This document shows positions 43,734 to 52,314 of a stretch of DNA of 64,000 nt, one piece after another. The notes under the pieces are model-generated. The model made no database searches. It saw only the letters and a list, made by a program, of their open reading frames with translations, and had not been told where the DNA came from. A program made the translations under genes and the position numbers. The stretch lies in NCBI GenBank assembly GCA_040275305.1, contig JBEOJY010000010.1, positions 79,560 through 143,559 on the forward strand, in the 5' to 3' direction. The stretch comes from JBEOJY01 sp040275305 (GTDB taxonomy: Bacteria > Pseudomonadota > Alphaproteobacteria > UBA9219). Position 1 is the first letter of the stretch, and each line of letters starts with the position of its first letter.

Positions 43734-44121
43734 CCGCCGCCTCAAGCTCAAGCTCATAGGCCCGGCGCAATTCGATCTCGGCAAGCGTCGCGCGAACCGC
43801 CGTGAACATCGTGGCGTCGCGCTGAATCTGTAGCATCGGCCACGCGGGCGCCTCCGGCATCGCGACCTTGCAAGGCTGCGCAACCGGCATCGCCACAGGC
43901 ATCGCCGTCACGATCGGCTCCCCCGACGCGCACGCCGCAAGCGCGAACAACGCAACCGAGAGACAAGACTTGCGACAAGCGTGGAGCAAAGCCCCTCGCC
44001 CTCCCTGGGAGGGAGAGGGGTTTGGGGTGAGGGTGGAGTCTGGATTCAAGCGATAGGCTCGCCCCCTCTCCCCCTCGCGTAGGCAAGGGAGTCGCGCCTG
44101 CCCTTCTGCACAATTTTTCAT
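43717..44121 (-). CDS. Rz1-like lysis lipoprotein with an in-frame repeat insertion
   Basis: A 134-residue ORF starting in ATGA overlap with the Rz-like gene, the normal spanin arrangement. Codons 1-3 (MKN) are separated from the hydrophobic core and lipobox CRKSCLSVALFALAACASG by about 45 codons that consist of an R2 repeat (RLNPDSTLTPNPSPSQGG region). The mature part has a Pro/Met-rich segment and a short helix. Without the insert the protein would be about 90 residues with a normal lipoprotein signal. An internal TTG restart just before LHACRKSC is possible. The o-spanin role is inferred from position and lipobox. Confidence 0.6.
   Translation of the reverse strand: MKNCAEGQARLPCLREGERGRAYRLNPDSTLTPNPSPSQGGRGALLHACRKSCLSVALFALAACASGEPIVTAMPVAMPVAQPCKVAMPEAPAWPMLQIQRDATMFTAVRATLAEIELRRAYELELEAAVKACH
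43990..44098. repeat. R2 palindrome inside the lysis lipoprotein ORF
   Basis: Contains AGCCCCTCGCCCTCCCTGGG with its inverse near 44085, and the central GGATTCAAGCGATAGGC. It is highly similar to the cargo of the R1 elements at 14806 and 39749. The reading frame stays open across it, adding about 45 residues. Confidence 0.75.
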
Positions 44122-44510
44122 GGATTCCCGCCTCCCGCGCCCTTCGTCCGCGCCTCAGTATATCCGCGCAACAACCCCATCGCCGCGCCGCAATCATCCG
44201 CCCCCGACGGAACGCTCGCCGCCAACCGCTCCGCCTCGCGCCGTAACGCCGAACTCTTGCGCCGCGCCGCGTCGATCATCGCTTCGGCCTTCCGCGCCCG
44301 CGCCTCGGACTCCTCCCGCAGAACCGCGAGCGCCGCGTTCTGCCGATCCAGCGCGGCCTTCAAGCTCTCATGGCCGACCCGCAGCGCCACGACCGACGCC
44401 TGCGCCTCGGCCAACCGCGCCCGCAACGAGGCGTTCGCCACGCCCAGCGCCGCGAACGCAAGCGCCATCAACGCGAAAAACGCCGCAATAATCTTGCCCT
44501 GCAATGTCAT
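44118..44510 (-). CDS. Rz-like inner-membrane spanin
   Basis: A 130-residue protein with an N-terminal TM helix (IIAAFFALMALAFAALGVA). A long coiled coil (LRARLAEAQASVVALRVGHESLKAALDRQNAALAVL and beyond) reaches into the periplasm. The layout is that of a lambda Rz-type i-spanin. It overlaps the holin-like gene by 4 bp upstream and the lipoprotein by 4 bp downstream. Identification rests on architecture and gene order. Confidence 0.7.
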   Translation of the reverse strand: MTLQGKIIAAFFALMALAFAALGVANASLRARLAEAQASVVALRVGHESLKAALDRQNAALAVLREESEARARKAEAMIDAARRKSSALRREAERLAASVPSGADDCGAAMGLLRGYTEARTKGAGGGNP

Positions 44511-44740
44511 GGCGATTGCTCCGGTTCCGTGTGCCCTTTAAGGCCAATCCCCGCGCTGCCGCCGCCAAGCAACGCGCCAAATCCATAGCCGAACTTGTCC
44601 ATCTCGAACGCCGCACCCTTCGCGACATCGATCAAGGTGCAGGCAAGGAATACCAATCCACCACAAAACAACAGAACCCTCGCCACGTCATACGTCGCGT
44701 TGTCGCGCCCTGTCAGAAGCGCTTTCAGAAAGCGGACCAT
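44507..44740 (-). CDS. holin-like small membrane protein
   Basis: A 77-residue protein. Helix 1 is about 20-37 (VARVLLFCGGLVFLACTLI), and a Gly-rich second hydrophobic region is about 50-66 (FGYGFGALLGGGSAGIGL). The tail is charged. This type is frequent next to GH24 endolysins in alphaproteobacterial prophages, where it is presumed to be the holin. The start overlaps the endolysin end by 16 bp. Confidence 0.65.
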   Translation of the reverse strand: MVRFLKALLTGRDNATYDVARVLLFCGGLVFLACTLIDVAKGAAFEMDKFGYGFGALLGGGSAGIGLKGHTEPEQSP

Positions 44741-45333
44741 GCGTTCCCCCTGCGCCTGCCCTTGCTCTCAAACGGCGCGGACCACGCCGCCGCGATGCTC
44801 TTGGTCGCGGTGTCCGCCTGCGCGCGCGCGTCGGCAAAGTTTGGCATCGGCGCGTCAGAAGAAGAGGGAGCGGTGTTCCACAACCGCGCCTCCGCCGCGC
44901 GGCGTCGCGCCAACCCGCCAAGGATTTCTCCCCCCGCCCGGCTCCAGCGCGTCAATTGCGCGGGAACTTGCTCATACCACGTGCGATTCAAAAGCTTGAG
45001 CAACGTCGAGCGCTCGAAATTAGCGATCCCGACATTGAAGACGAAACTCACCAAAGCGGAAAACTGGTTGTCGTTGAGCGGAACCTTGACGAGCCTCTGC
45101 GCCGCGCGTTCGAACAGGCGCAAATCCTCGTCGAGCAAATCCTGAGCCTCCTCGCGCGTCAGGACCATCCCGGCCCGCACCGTGCGCGTATGCCCATAGC
45201 CGATCGTCCAGACTTTCGCAGGACACAGATACGGCGTCAGATGCAGCCCCTCGAACTCCTTGATAATCGCAAGCCCCTCGGCGTTGATGCGACGCGCGAC
45301 AAGCGTCGCGGCGGAAACGATTCCGTCGTCCAT
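44725..45333 (-). CDS. GH24 endolysin (phage lysozyme)
   Basis: A 202-residue muramidase. The active-site triad follows the E-8-C-5-T pattern: Glu28 in EFEGLHLTPYLCP, Cys37 at the position of Asp in T4 lysozyme, and Thr43 in VWTIGYGHT. It has no signal peptide, so release depends on the holin. The ATG at 45333 (MDDGIVS) has AGGGGA 7 bp upstream; the ATG 6 codons earlier has none. First gene of the lysis cassette. Confidence 0.88.
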   Translation of the reverse strand: MDDGIVSAATLVARRINAEGLAIIKEFEGLHLTPYLCPAKVWTIGYGHTRTVRAGMVLTREEAQDLLDEDLRLFERAAQRLVKVPLNDNQFSALVSFVFNVGIANFERSTLLKLLNRTWYEQVPAQLTRWSRAGGEILGGLARRRAAEARLWNTAPSSSDAPMPNFADARAQADTATKSIAAAWSAPFESKGRRRGNAWSAF

Positions 45334-45361
45334 GAAATATCCCCTGATCATTGATGGCTGA

Positions 45362-45955
45362 TTACTGTTTAATGACCCGCGCGCGCCACGTGCCGGATGC
45401 CAAGGTCACCGCGCTCCCGGTCAGATTGCTGAGCCTGATTTTCACGGTATTCGCGGCGGAAACATAAGCCGTCGCGTCGATCCCTTGCAGCTCATACGGT
45501 GCGGCGACCATCACAAAATCGCCGAACGCGGCCCCCGTCACGGTAATCGCGGACGACAAAACGCCGGAACCGGAACTGATAACCCCCGGATTCCACGCCG
45601 TCGTCGCGTCGAGCTTGGGCGTCGTCAAAAGCCCCCAAGCCGACCCGCCGTAATACAGCAACCGACTCCCGTTGCGCGTCCACGCGATCCATCCCGGCTC
45701 TGGCATCTTCAACTTCCATCCCGCATACCATGCGGCAATCGCGTTCGCGAACCCGGACCACGCGCCCGTGGGCGACGAAGCGACGATATAAGTGTCCCCC
45801 GTCGCGGGCGACGCAGGCGGCGTCGCCAAAGTGTGATCCATCACGGAAGTCTGCGCCAGAAAATCAAGGTCGTTCAGCGCGTCGTTGTGCGTGACTTCCT
45901 TCTGCGCCTGAGAAGACGCGATATAGCTCATCGCAAGATTGGGCGTCGTCGTCAT
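45362..45955 (-). CDS. DUF2793 phage-associated protein
   Basis: A 197-residue protein, N-terminus MTTTPNLAMSYIASSQAQKEVTHNDALNDLD, followed by SPATGDTYIVASSPTGAWSGFANAIAAWYAGWK. Both are hallmarks of DUF2793, found at the distal end of GTA-like and siphophage tail clusters and probably a tail fibre or tip component. The C-terminal half is beta-rich. The next gene is the giant tail protein. The 121-bp gap between them holds an R7 repeat. Confidence 0.8.
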   Translation of the reverse strand: MTTTPNLAMSYIASSQAQKEVTHNDALNDLDFLAQTSVMDHTLATPPASPATGDTYIVASSPTGAWSGFANAIAAWYAGWKLKMPEPGWIAWTRNGSRLLYYGGSAWGLLTTPKLDATTAWNPGVISSGSGVLSSAITVTGAAFGDFVMVAAPYELQGIDATAYVSAANTVKIRLSNLTGSAVTLASGTWRARVIKQ

Positions 45956-45994
45956 GCAAGAAATATCCTTTTATGTTGCGAAAACCCTATAAAA

Positions 45995-46058
45995 CAAGCG
46001 CGATCTGATTCCCTCCCCCTCGTGGGGAGGGGTAGGGAGGGGGGCCGCCCGCAATCCC
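45995..46058. repeat. R7 palindrome
   Basis: GATTCCCTCCCCCTCGTGGG then GAGGGGTAGGGAGGGGG. The same class is seen at 50174 and inside the R1 elements at 19939 and 26021. Confidence 0.6.
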
Positions 46059-46076
46059 AGCCACTCCTCCAAAAAC

Positions 46077-49000
46077 TCACACCACCGCCTCCGCCGCCTT
46101 CCCGCGCCCGTAGCGCGAGCTGATCTGATAAACCCTCACGGTAAAGCTCGCCGGAATGCCGGACGGCCAGTCCGCCGCCTGCTGCGCCGCCGTGTAAGTC
46201 GCGCTGGCGCTTGCCAAAGAGGAAAAAGTCCGCGCAACGATCGCGCCGTTCATGATCTCGACATCGTAAAGCTCCAATGGTTCGTCGAGCGGCACATCGA
46301 CATAGTCGACCCACTCGGCATTCAGTCGCGCGCGCCGTTTCCACGTGAACGTCAAATCGCTCCCCGCGCCGCTCGCGCGCGCGCCCGCGACATTGGCGGG
46401 CGACAATGGCCGCAACGTCGCGAATCCATACGTGAAGGACGTGTCTTGCGCGTCGCCCAAGGACTGCCCCGCCGCGAGCGCCCTGAAGGCGAACGCAGCG
46501 CCACGCGCCGTCATCTGCGCCGGGACAAACGCGACGCTGGCGGATTGCAACAAAACGAACGGCTCACCCAGAACATGCCCGAAGGCGGCCCCCTCCGTCC
46601 CGCGTCGCCCGCGCAAGAGATTGCTCAACGTATAAAGCCCCGGCCCGGCGAGCGTCGCCGTCTGGAACTGGATGATCTCGCCGCCCAGCCACGCCGCGTT
46701 CGCGCCGGAAAGCAGCTCGCTTTCCGAACAGCTCGCAAGCTCCCCATACGCAAGCTGCGCCTGCACAAAACTCGCGCGATCCATGTAATCCGCAGAGCCG
46801 GCCGCCAAAACGCTCGCGGCGATCCCCCCCGTCGCCGCCACAGGCAACGCCGCCACGCTCGAAAAGCTCACGCCATCAGCCGACCGCCACAAGCTCGCGC
46901 CCTTCCAACCCGCAGCCCCGATCACCGCCGCGTAAACGCCCGGCTGATCGTCCCCCGTATGCAAAAGCGGCGCGTCGATCAACGCCAAAGCGCCGATCTC
47001 CGCCACAGCGTCCGAACTTGCGGAAGAAGACGGCGAAGACCCGGCATCCGCCGCGCGCGCCGCCCCTGACGTGTCCGGCAACGACGCGGCCCCCACCGGA
47101 TAGCCTTCGACCTCGACGACGCCGCGCCCCGCATTGACCCCGGTGACGCGCAACAGAGGCCCGCCGTCTCCGACATCGAGCACGTCGCCGGGATCGAGCG
47201 CGAGCCACCGCCGCGAGACGCGCACCTTCACGATTTCGCGCTCGGCCCAAGCCGCGTAGAGCCGCTCCTCGGCAAGCCGCTTGGCCGTCCCGGCCTCGCA
47301 CGCCATCGGCAAACTGATCTTACGCGCGCTCCGCGCCGCCGTCGCGGAAGCCAGCCGCGCCCGTTGGCAGTTGACCTCGAAATTGCGCGATGGATCGATA
47401 TATTCAAGATCGACCTCGCGCGGCAAATCCATCTCTTGCGCGCGCAAAACCGCCCGTATTGGCGGCTGATCCTTCCCTTCCGGCGCGGCGCGTCCCTCGC
47501 CCGAAGGCAACGCAAGATCGGCCTCCGCATGGCGCGGCACGGCGACCAGCTTGCCGCCGCGCTCGACCAAATCGAACGGCGCGTAGACCTGCAAAGGCTC
47601 CAACGCCGCGCGTGCCGCCATCGGTTCCTGCAGCGCGTAACCGCGCGCGTCAATCCCCGCCAAAGCCGCCACGTCGTAATCGCCAGCCGCGCACCCGGCG
47701 CGGTTCAGGATATCGGCCACGATGTGATCAAGTCCGTTCCCGCCGCTTCCTTTCTGGATAATGCCGACTTGCCCAAGATTGGAATTAAATCCGCCAGCCC
47801 CCATCAAAAGGATCCGCGCGTTGTCGAGCGGCATCGCGGCGAAAGCGTCCATCAGCGCGATCCCGCCCGTCACCAGCGCTCCGTCCTGCGCCAGCGCGAA
47901 CGAACCAGCCCCCAGCGTCACCTCCGACAACCGATAAGCGCTATCGTAAACCCCGCGCTGCGCGATCGTCAGCCCCGTTCCGAGCACGACCGGAAACTGC
48001 GTCGTCCCGACGCCGAAACTCGGCGTAAACGTCTGCCATGGCCGCGTCACCGCCGCGCCGCTTGCGCTCGGCGCGAACGACATCAAGGAGAAATCAGTGA
48101 CCGTTCCAAAGCACAAAGTCCATTCGTCATAGTTGGTCTGCGCGAACGAAGCATGCGGCCCGCTGCCGCTCCCCGTTGAAATCCCGCTGACCACTGTATA
48201 AGGCGCCCCCGCCGCCAGCGCGTTGTTGCGCCAAGCAAGCGGGCAGGCGTAAAGAGTGGAGAAGTATGTCCCCGTCGCGTTGTCGGTCGCGTAAACGACC
48301 AACCCGTCCGCAAGCGGCGTAAATTGCGCCCCCGACAGAGGCAGCCGCGTCGCCGCCGATCCCGCCCCCCAGACATCGAAGAACCCCAGATCGACCAGCC
48401 CCATCCCCGCCCGCGCCAGCGCGCGCAAGCCTCTCGCGCCGCCGCTGACATCGTCGATGACCACATGCTGGGCATCGAGCCACGCCAGTTTCTTGATCCC
48501 CGCCGACATGGCCAGATTAAGCGCGGTAATCGGCCCGAATGTTTTCGTCGCGGCGTCATAGAGCGCGAACTTGTGCGTCGGCGACGCCGAGCTTTGCAGA
48601 GAACAAGCGACGAACCGACCGTCCGGCGAGGCCGCCCAAGCGCAATCGCTAGGCGGCGACGATATGACGAAACTCGCGCTCAACGCGCGCGCCGTCTCGA
48701 CGGGAACATTGCCCGACACGTCCAGCGTCACGGCCGCGAATTGCGCCGCGCTTCCCGAAGCGACATATCCGCCCGCCACGACCGAAGCGACGCTTCCCGA
48801 ATTGGCTCCTGCGAGCGCGAGCGGCATCATGCCCGCGCCAACGACTGTCTGCGTGCGTTGGCTGACATGGGCGTCCATGCCGCCGAGCCACGCGGGAGCG
48901 GAGGACTCCGGCGCGGGAATAATCTCGAACGTCAAGTTCGGAATTCGGTTGCCAAAGTTAGCAAGCTGCAAATTCTCGAACACGACATAGGCAAGTCCGC

Positions 49001-49589
49001 GATAAGCGGGAACGTTCCCGCCACCAAGGATTGACTCCATGAACGGATCGGGATTCTGCGTCGCCGTTCCGGTATAAATCGTCAAAGCGTCGGCCACGCC
49101 GACATTCTCATAAAGCAGCGTGCGGATAAGAGGCGCGTCGGCGCTCGCGGCGGCGTTGTTCCAAACCCCGTTGCGATAGATCACCTTGCTATCGGCCCAG
49201 ATCGTCGCGATGCCGCCGATGGGCCCAAGCGCCAGCGCGACCGCGCAGTGAACGCTATAAGTATAGGTCGTCGCGCTGACGCTCGACCCGCCGCCCTTGC
49301 CGCCGCCGGAATTGTCCTCATGCCGCGTCTCAATCAAGTCGCTGGCCCAAATGACGTTCCCCGCCACGCGCAAATTGCCGTAGACGATAGGAATCCCGAC
49401 GCCATAGCGCGAATCCTGCGCCGCGAGATTGGTCAGCCTCGGCCCTTCGATATGCGTGCCAAGCCCCAGCTTGGCGTCGATGAGTCCGCCGACGCTGCGC
49501 CCCAGCGAACCGAGCAGAATCCCGCCCAGCCCCGGAATCAGAGCGTTGCCGATCGCCGACCCGACCGATTGCAGAACGATAGAAGCCAT
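46077..49589 (-). CDS. GTA gp15-like / host-specificity tail tip protein
   Basis: A 1170-residue protein. The start MASIVLQSVGSAIGNALIPGLGGILLGSLGRSVGGLIDAKL is the typical glycine-rich N-terminus of GTA/siphophage tail proteins. Next comes the YGVGIPIVYGNLRVAGNVIWASDLIE segment. A long beta-rich middle follows, then segments shared with phage tail-tip J-like proteins (RDALLDVGDG-type loop in LALDPGDVLDVGDG). RcGTA gp15 (about 1300 residues) is the structural counterpart. It forms the baseplate hub and fibre anchor. Confidence 0.8.
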   Translation of the reverse strand: MASIVLQSVGSAIGNALIPGLGGILLGSLGRSVGGLIDAKLGLGTHIEGPRLTNLAAQDSRYGVGIPIVYGNLRVAGNVIWASDLIETRHEDNSGGGKGGGSSVSATTYTYSVHCAVALALGPIGGIATIWADSKVIYRNGVWNNAAASADAPLIRTLLYENVGVADALTIYTGTATQNPDPFMESILGGGNVPAYRGLAYVVFENLQLANFGNRIPNLTFEIIPAPESSAPAWLGGMDAHVSQRTQTVVGAGMMPLALAGANSGSVASVVAGGYVASGSAAQFAAVTLDVSGNVPVETARALSASFVISSPPSDCAWAASPDGRFVACSLQSSASPTHKFALYDAATKTFGPITALNLAMSAGIKKLAWLDAQHVVIDDVSGGARGLRALARAGMGLVDLGFFDVWGAGSAATRLPLSGAQFTPLADGLVVYATDNATGTYFSTLYACPLAWRNNALAAGAPYTVVSGISTGSGSGPHASFAQTNYDEWTLCFGTVTDFSLMSFAPSASGAAVTRPWQTFTPSFGVGTTQFPVVLGTGLTIAQRGVYDSAYRLSEVTLGAGSFALAQDGALVTGGIALMDAFAAMPLDNARILLMGAGGFNSNLGQVGIIQKGSGGNGLDHIVADILNRAGCAAGDYDVAALAGIDARGYALQEPMAARAALEPLQVYAPFDLVERGGKLVAVPRHAEADLALPSGEGRAAPEGKDQPPIRAVLRAQEMDLPREVDLEYIDPSRNFEVNCQRARLASATAARSARKISLPMACEAGTAKRLAEERLYAAWAEREIVKVRVSRRWLALDPGDVLDVGDGGPLLRVTGVNAGRGVVEVEGYPVGAASLPDTSGAARAADAGSSPSSSASSDAVAEIGALALIDAPLLHTGDDQPGVYAAVIGAAGWKGASLWRSADGVSFSSVAALPVAATGGIAASVLAAGSADYMDRASFVQAQLAYGELASCSESELLSGANAAWLGGEIIQFQTATLAGPGLYTLSNLLRGRRGTEGAAFGHVLGEPFVLLQSASVAFVPAQMTARGAAFAFRALAAGQSLGDAQDTSFTYGFATLRPLSPANVAGARASGAGSDLTFTWKRRARLNAEWVDYVDVPLDEPLELYDVEIMNGAIVARTFSSLASASATYTAAQQAADWPSGIPASFTVRVYQISSRYGRGKAAEAVV

Positions 49590-49619
49590 GAAAGAACACC
49601 TGAAAACAAGTCATGCCGC

Positions 49620-49700
49620 AAGCGCGACCGTATTCCCTCCCCCTTGCGGCCTGTCCACCGAAGCCCGCAGGGCGTAGGCGGAGGAGGGTTAGGGTGGGGG
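49620..49700. repeat. degenerate R7-type palindrome
   Basis: ATTCCCTCCCCCTTGCGGCC ... GGAGGAGGGTTAGGGTGGGG. It forms imperfect inverse arms between the tail tip and NlpC/P60 genes, and its end overlaps the latter's 3' end. Confidence 0.45.
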
Positions 49701-50129
49701 AGCCTCCGCATGCGCCATGATAGAATAAACCCCCGTCAACCTCCGCCGCCAGTAAGCGCCAAGGGACGTTTCCACCACCCGGCCCGCTGGCGCGAAACTG
49801 TGGATCATCGCGTCCGCCTCGGTGGCCAACGCGACATGCTGCGGCTGGCCGTCATAACGGAACACAAGGATATCTCCCGCCGCGATCCCGCGCCCGACAA
49901 CAAGCGCAGCCCCATGCGCCTGCAATGCCGCGACAAGGCTTGCGCCGTCGGGCCGCCGCGCGTAATCGCGACGATCCTCGACCTCCAGCCCCGCCGCCCG
50001 CGCCGCCACCACGATCAACCCGACGCAATCCAACCCCTGCCCCGGCAAGCGCCCCTGATGATGGAAGGGCGTGCCAAGGCACGCCCGCGCCGCCGCGATC
50101 ATCGCGGCAATCTGCGTTTCGTCAGACAT
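49689..50129 (-). CDS. NlpC/P60 peptidase (GTA gp14-like)
   Basis: A 146-residue peptidase. The catalytic Cys is in LPGQGLDCVGLIVVAARAAG; the His is in DGQPQHVALATEAD, after the GDILVFRY strand typical of NlpC/P60. In RcGTA the corresponding gp14 cuts peptidoglycan during genome delivery. The order DUF2460-DUF2163-NlpC/P60-gp15 is the conserved GTA order. Confidence 0.88.
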   Translation of the reverse strand: MSDETQIAAMIAAARACLGTPFHHQGRLPGQGLDCVGLIVVAARAAGLEVEDRRDYARRPDGASLVAALQAHGAALVVGRGIAAGDILVFRYDGQPQHVALATEADAMIHSFAPAGRVVETSLGAYWRRRLTGVYSIMAHAEAPPP

Positions 50130-50173
50130 CTGTTCGTGACCTTAAAACTTATGGGAATCATCTTAGCTACAAA

Positions 50174-50230
50174 CGCGGCCTAATTCCCTCCCCCTCGTGG
50201 GGAGGGCGAGGGAGGGGGCTGTCCGCAATC
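50174..50230. repeat. R7 palindrome
   Basis: GGCCTAATTCCCTCCCCCTC then GTGGGGAGGGCGAGGGAGGG, with GTCCGCAATCC after it. It lies in the gap between the NlpC/P60 and DUF2163 genes. Confidence 0.6.
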
Positions 50231-50249
50231 CGGCTCCCCAAACGGATCA

Positions 50250-51098
50250 TCAATGCGCGTCCGGGTATTTGAGAATATTCCCGACCCCCGGCACATGGGG
50301 AAATCCTCCGAAATTGATTCCGTTGGCGAACTTCGCTTTGCAGGTCGCAAAGCGCTTGTCGCAGCCAGGCGTAACGCTGTAAGCGTCCCCAATCTCGATC
50401 CCATGCGGCAAAGGCAACCTCAACGCAAAAGTCCAGCTCGCCAGATTCCAGCTTCTGACATCGCGCGACACGCCAGCGTTCGCGCCGCTCGTCCATGTCA
50501 TCTTGCCATAGGCGAATCTTCCGGAATCCTCCGTGCGGGAACTGTCCGAGAATGTCATGCTGTCCACAACGCCCGTCACGCTTCCCGTAACGGTGAGCGC
50601 CGAAAGCGCGACGCCGCACATCGCGTCGCCCAGATCGTGGCGGCATTCCGGAGCGCACACCGCGCCGACGGGCCTCTGCAAAAGATCGTGCATCCCGCGC
50701 AATTCCGCGACGTAAGAGTCTCCCGCCCGCGTCACCTCGCCGATCCATCCGCGCCGCAACGGCAACGCGCCTTGGGAAATATCAGCCCAGTTGCAAATAT
50801 AAACGTCGATCCGCGCGTGATCGTACAGCCCCGCCGCAATGTCGCCGTCCGAAATCGCGCCGCTGCTAAGCATCCCGGTCAGCTCAAGATTGTCCGTCGC
50901 AAGCCCGGACGTGCTCTGGATCGCGCTCGGCGTGAACGCGCCGTCGGCCCTATAAGTCACGCCCGCATACGTAACATCCTGATCGCAACTCGCGAAACCC
51001 ATCGCGACGCCGTCCGCGCGCGTGATTTTAACCAGCGTGGCCAACGTCGTCAGTTCGCCGTCAAGATGCGCCTGCAACTCCGCCGTAATCGCCTTCAT
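50250..51098 (-). CDS. DUF2163 tail hub protein (GTA gp13-like)
   Basis: A 282-residue protein. MKAITAELQAHLDGELTTLATLVKITRADGVAMGF is the DUF2163 N-terminus. CAPECRHDLGDAMCGV holds the cysteine cluster characteristic of the family, which in RcGTA binds an iron-sulfur cluster in the tail hub (known for the family, not tested here). The C-terminal CDKRFATCKAKFANGINFGGFPHVPG is also family-typical. It starts 1 bp after the DUF2460 stop, so expression is coupled. Confidence 0.9.
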   Translation of the reverse strand: MKAITAELQAHLDGELTTLATLVKITRADGVAMGFASCDQDVTYAGVTYRADGAFTPSAIQSTSGLATDNLELTGMLSSGAISDGDIAAGLYDHARIDVYICNWADISQGALPLRRGWIGEVTRAGDSYVAELRGMHDLLQRPVGAVCAPECRHDLGDAMCGVALSALTVTGSVTGVVDSMTFSDSSRTEDSGRFAYGKMTWTSGANAGVSRDVRSWNLASWTFALRLPLPHGIEIGDAYSVTPGCDKRFATCKAKFANGINFGGFPHVPGVGNILKYPDAH

Positions 51099-51099
51099 G

Positions 51100-51726
51100 T
51101 CACGCCCTCACTTCGACAAGCGGAATCGCCGCCGTATACGCGCTGTAATTCTCGACCGTAAGCGCGAGCTGATCCGTGTCGAACCGCGCCGGAACGTCAA
51201 AAAGGAATCCCGCCGTCACGCTCTGCCCGCTCGCCGGAGGCGCTGCGAACGTCACAACCCCCGTCCCCGTATCGACGCTGAAACCGCTTGTCAGCTGAAC
51301 GCCGCCGACGCCGACCGCGACGCTGCCGCTCACCGGTTTGGTTAGGATTCTCCGATGCGCCACCGCGCCGCTCGCATACGTCTTGCGCAACGCGAACTGC
51401 GTCGCCACGCCATCGCCGGTTCCCAAAACCTGATCCGAAAAAACGGGCAAGGACACGCCGTCCGCCGCGCTGGAATAATCGCTCCAGTCGCGTAAGCGAA
51501 ACCCCCTCGCCCGCCCAGCCCGCGCATGGAAGAACGCGAGCAAAGCCGCCGCATCCGCCGCCGACCGCACCCCCGTCCGCGCGTCGAACACGCGCCGCGC
51601 CTGCGCCCAATTCTGGTTGCGCCGCTCAAAGCCATTGTCGATCACGACCACATCGGTCGAAAAGCTCGGCCCCCCGCCGGAGCCATAATCGACCCGCAAC
51701 GGCAAAACGACATCGTCAAAGGACAT
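51100..51726 (-). CDS. DUF2460 distal tail protein (GTA gp12-like)
   Basis: A 208-residue protein from MSFDDVVLPLR. The segments VVVIDNGFERRNQNWAQARRVFDARTGVRS and FFHARAGRARGFRLRDWSDY are the DUF2460 signature. The family forms the distal tail ring under the tube. An alternative ATG 35 codons upstream crosses a repeat and was rejected. Confidence 0.92.
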   Translation of the reverse strand: MSFDDVVLPLRVDYGSGGGPSFSTDVVVIDNGFERRNQNWAQARRVFDARTGVRSAADAAALLAFFHARAGRARGFRLRDWSDYSSAADGVSLPVFSDQVLGTGDGVATQFALRKTYASGAVAHRRILTKPVSGSVAVGVGGVQLTSGFSVDTGTGVVTFAAPPASGQSVTAGFLFDVPARFDTDQLALTVENYSAYTAAIPLVEVRA

Positions 51727-51767
51727 AGGATATTTCCATAGTTGTTGTGAAGGCTTGTTCCCACCGC

Positions 51768-51826
51768 AAGCAAGGCGCGACTCCCTCGCCACCGCAAGGG
51801 GGAGAGGGCTGGGTGAGGGGGCGTGC
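51768..51826. repeat. partial R2 palindrome
   Basis: GGCGCGACTCCCTCGCCACC and GGGGGAGAGGGCTGGGTGAG match one arm of R2. It lies between the DUF2460 gene and the short tail ORF. Confidence 0.6.
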
Positions 51827-51846
51827 GCCATGATTCCCGATTTTAG

Positions 51847-52236
51847 CTACCTGACCCTCTGCCCGCGCAGAATTTGATCAAGCCACTGCGAGGATTTCTG
51901 CTCCGCGCTATCGAGCAAGCTGCCGCCGAACGCCTCCGCCGCGCCGCCCCAACCATCGCCGTCCAGCAACGACGAAATTCCGCCGGAAGCGGCCGATCCG
52001 AAGCTGTTAACCAAGAATTTCTCGAAAGCTGACGGACCGGAACGCTTGGTCTTGGTATAGCCGCGCGCCTCCCGAACCACCGGAACGTTAAGGCCGCGAT
52101 GCAGCCCCCCCGCCTCGGCTTTAAGCCGACCCAGCGCGGCCTTAAGCTCCGCAGCCTCCTGCGCCGCGCGCAAGGAAGATAAAGATGAGTGCTGGGGGAG
52201 GAGACGACGGTGTGCCATTTCAATGATTACTTTCAT
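51847..52236 (-). CDS. short ORF at the tape-measure position
   Basis: A 129-residue protein, Ala/Gly/Leu-rich. The helical N-terminal half (RAAQEAAELKAALGRLKAEAGGL) is followed by FEKFLVNSFGSAASGGISSLLDGDGWGGAAEAFGGSLLDSAEQKSSQWLDQILRGQ. The position is that of GTA gp11 (tape measure, about 220 residues), but it is too short and lacks the usual C-terminal segment. It may be a decayed fragment or a different small tail protein. The plus-strand cassette begins 79 bp beyond its start. Confidence 0.5.
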   Translation of the reverse strand: MKVIIEMAHRRLLPQHSSLSSLRAAQEAAELKAALGRLKAEAGGLHRGLNVPVVREARGYTKTKRSGPSAFEKFLVNSFGSAASGGISSLLDGDGWGGAAEAFGGSLLDSAEQKSSQWLDQILRGQRVR

Positions 52237-52314
52237 AATTCATATGATAATACTGACAACTCAAGAATATGATCTTGTTAACCAATACAACTCTGACATA
52301 GCGCGAAACCAAAA

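Noticed and set aside
47364..48179. plus-strand frame opposite the 1170-residue tail protein
   Set aside because: Shadow of a strong coding frame; composition typical of antisense GC-rich DNA.
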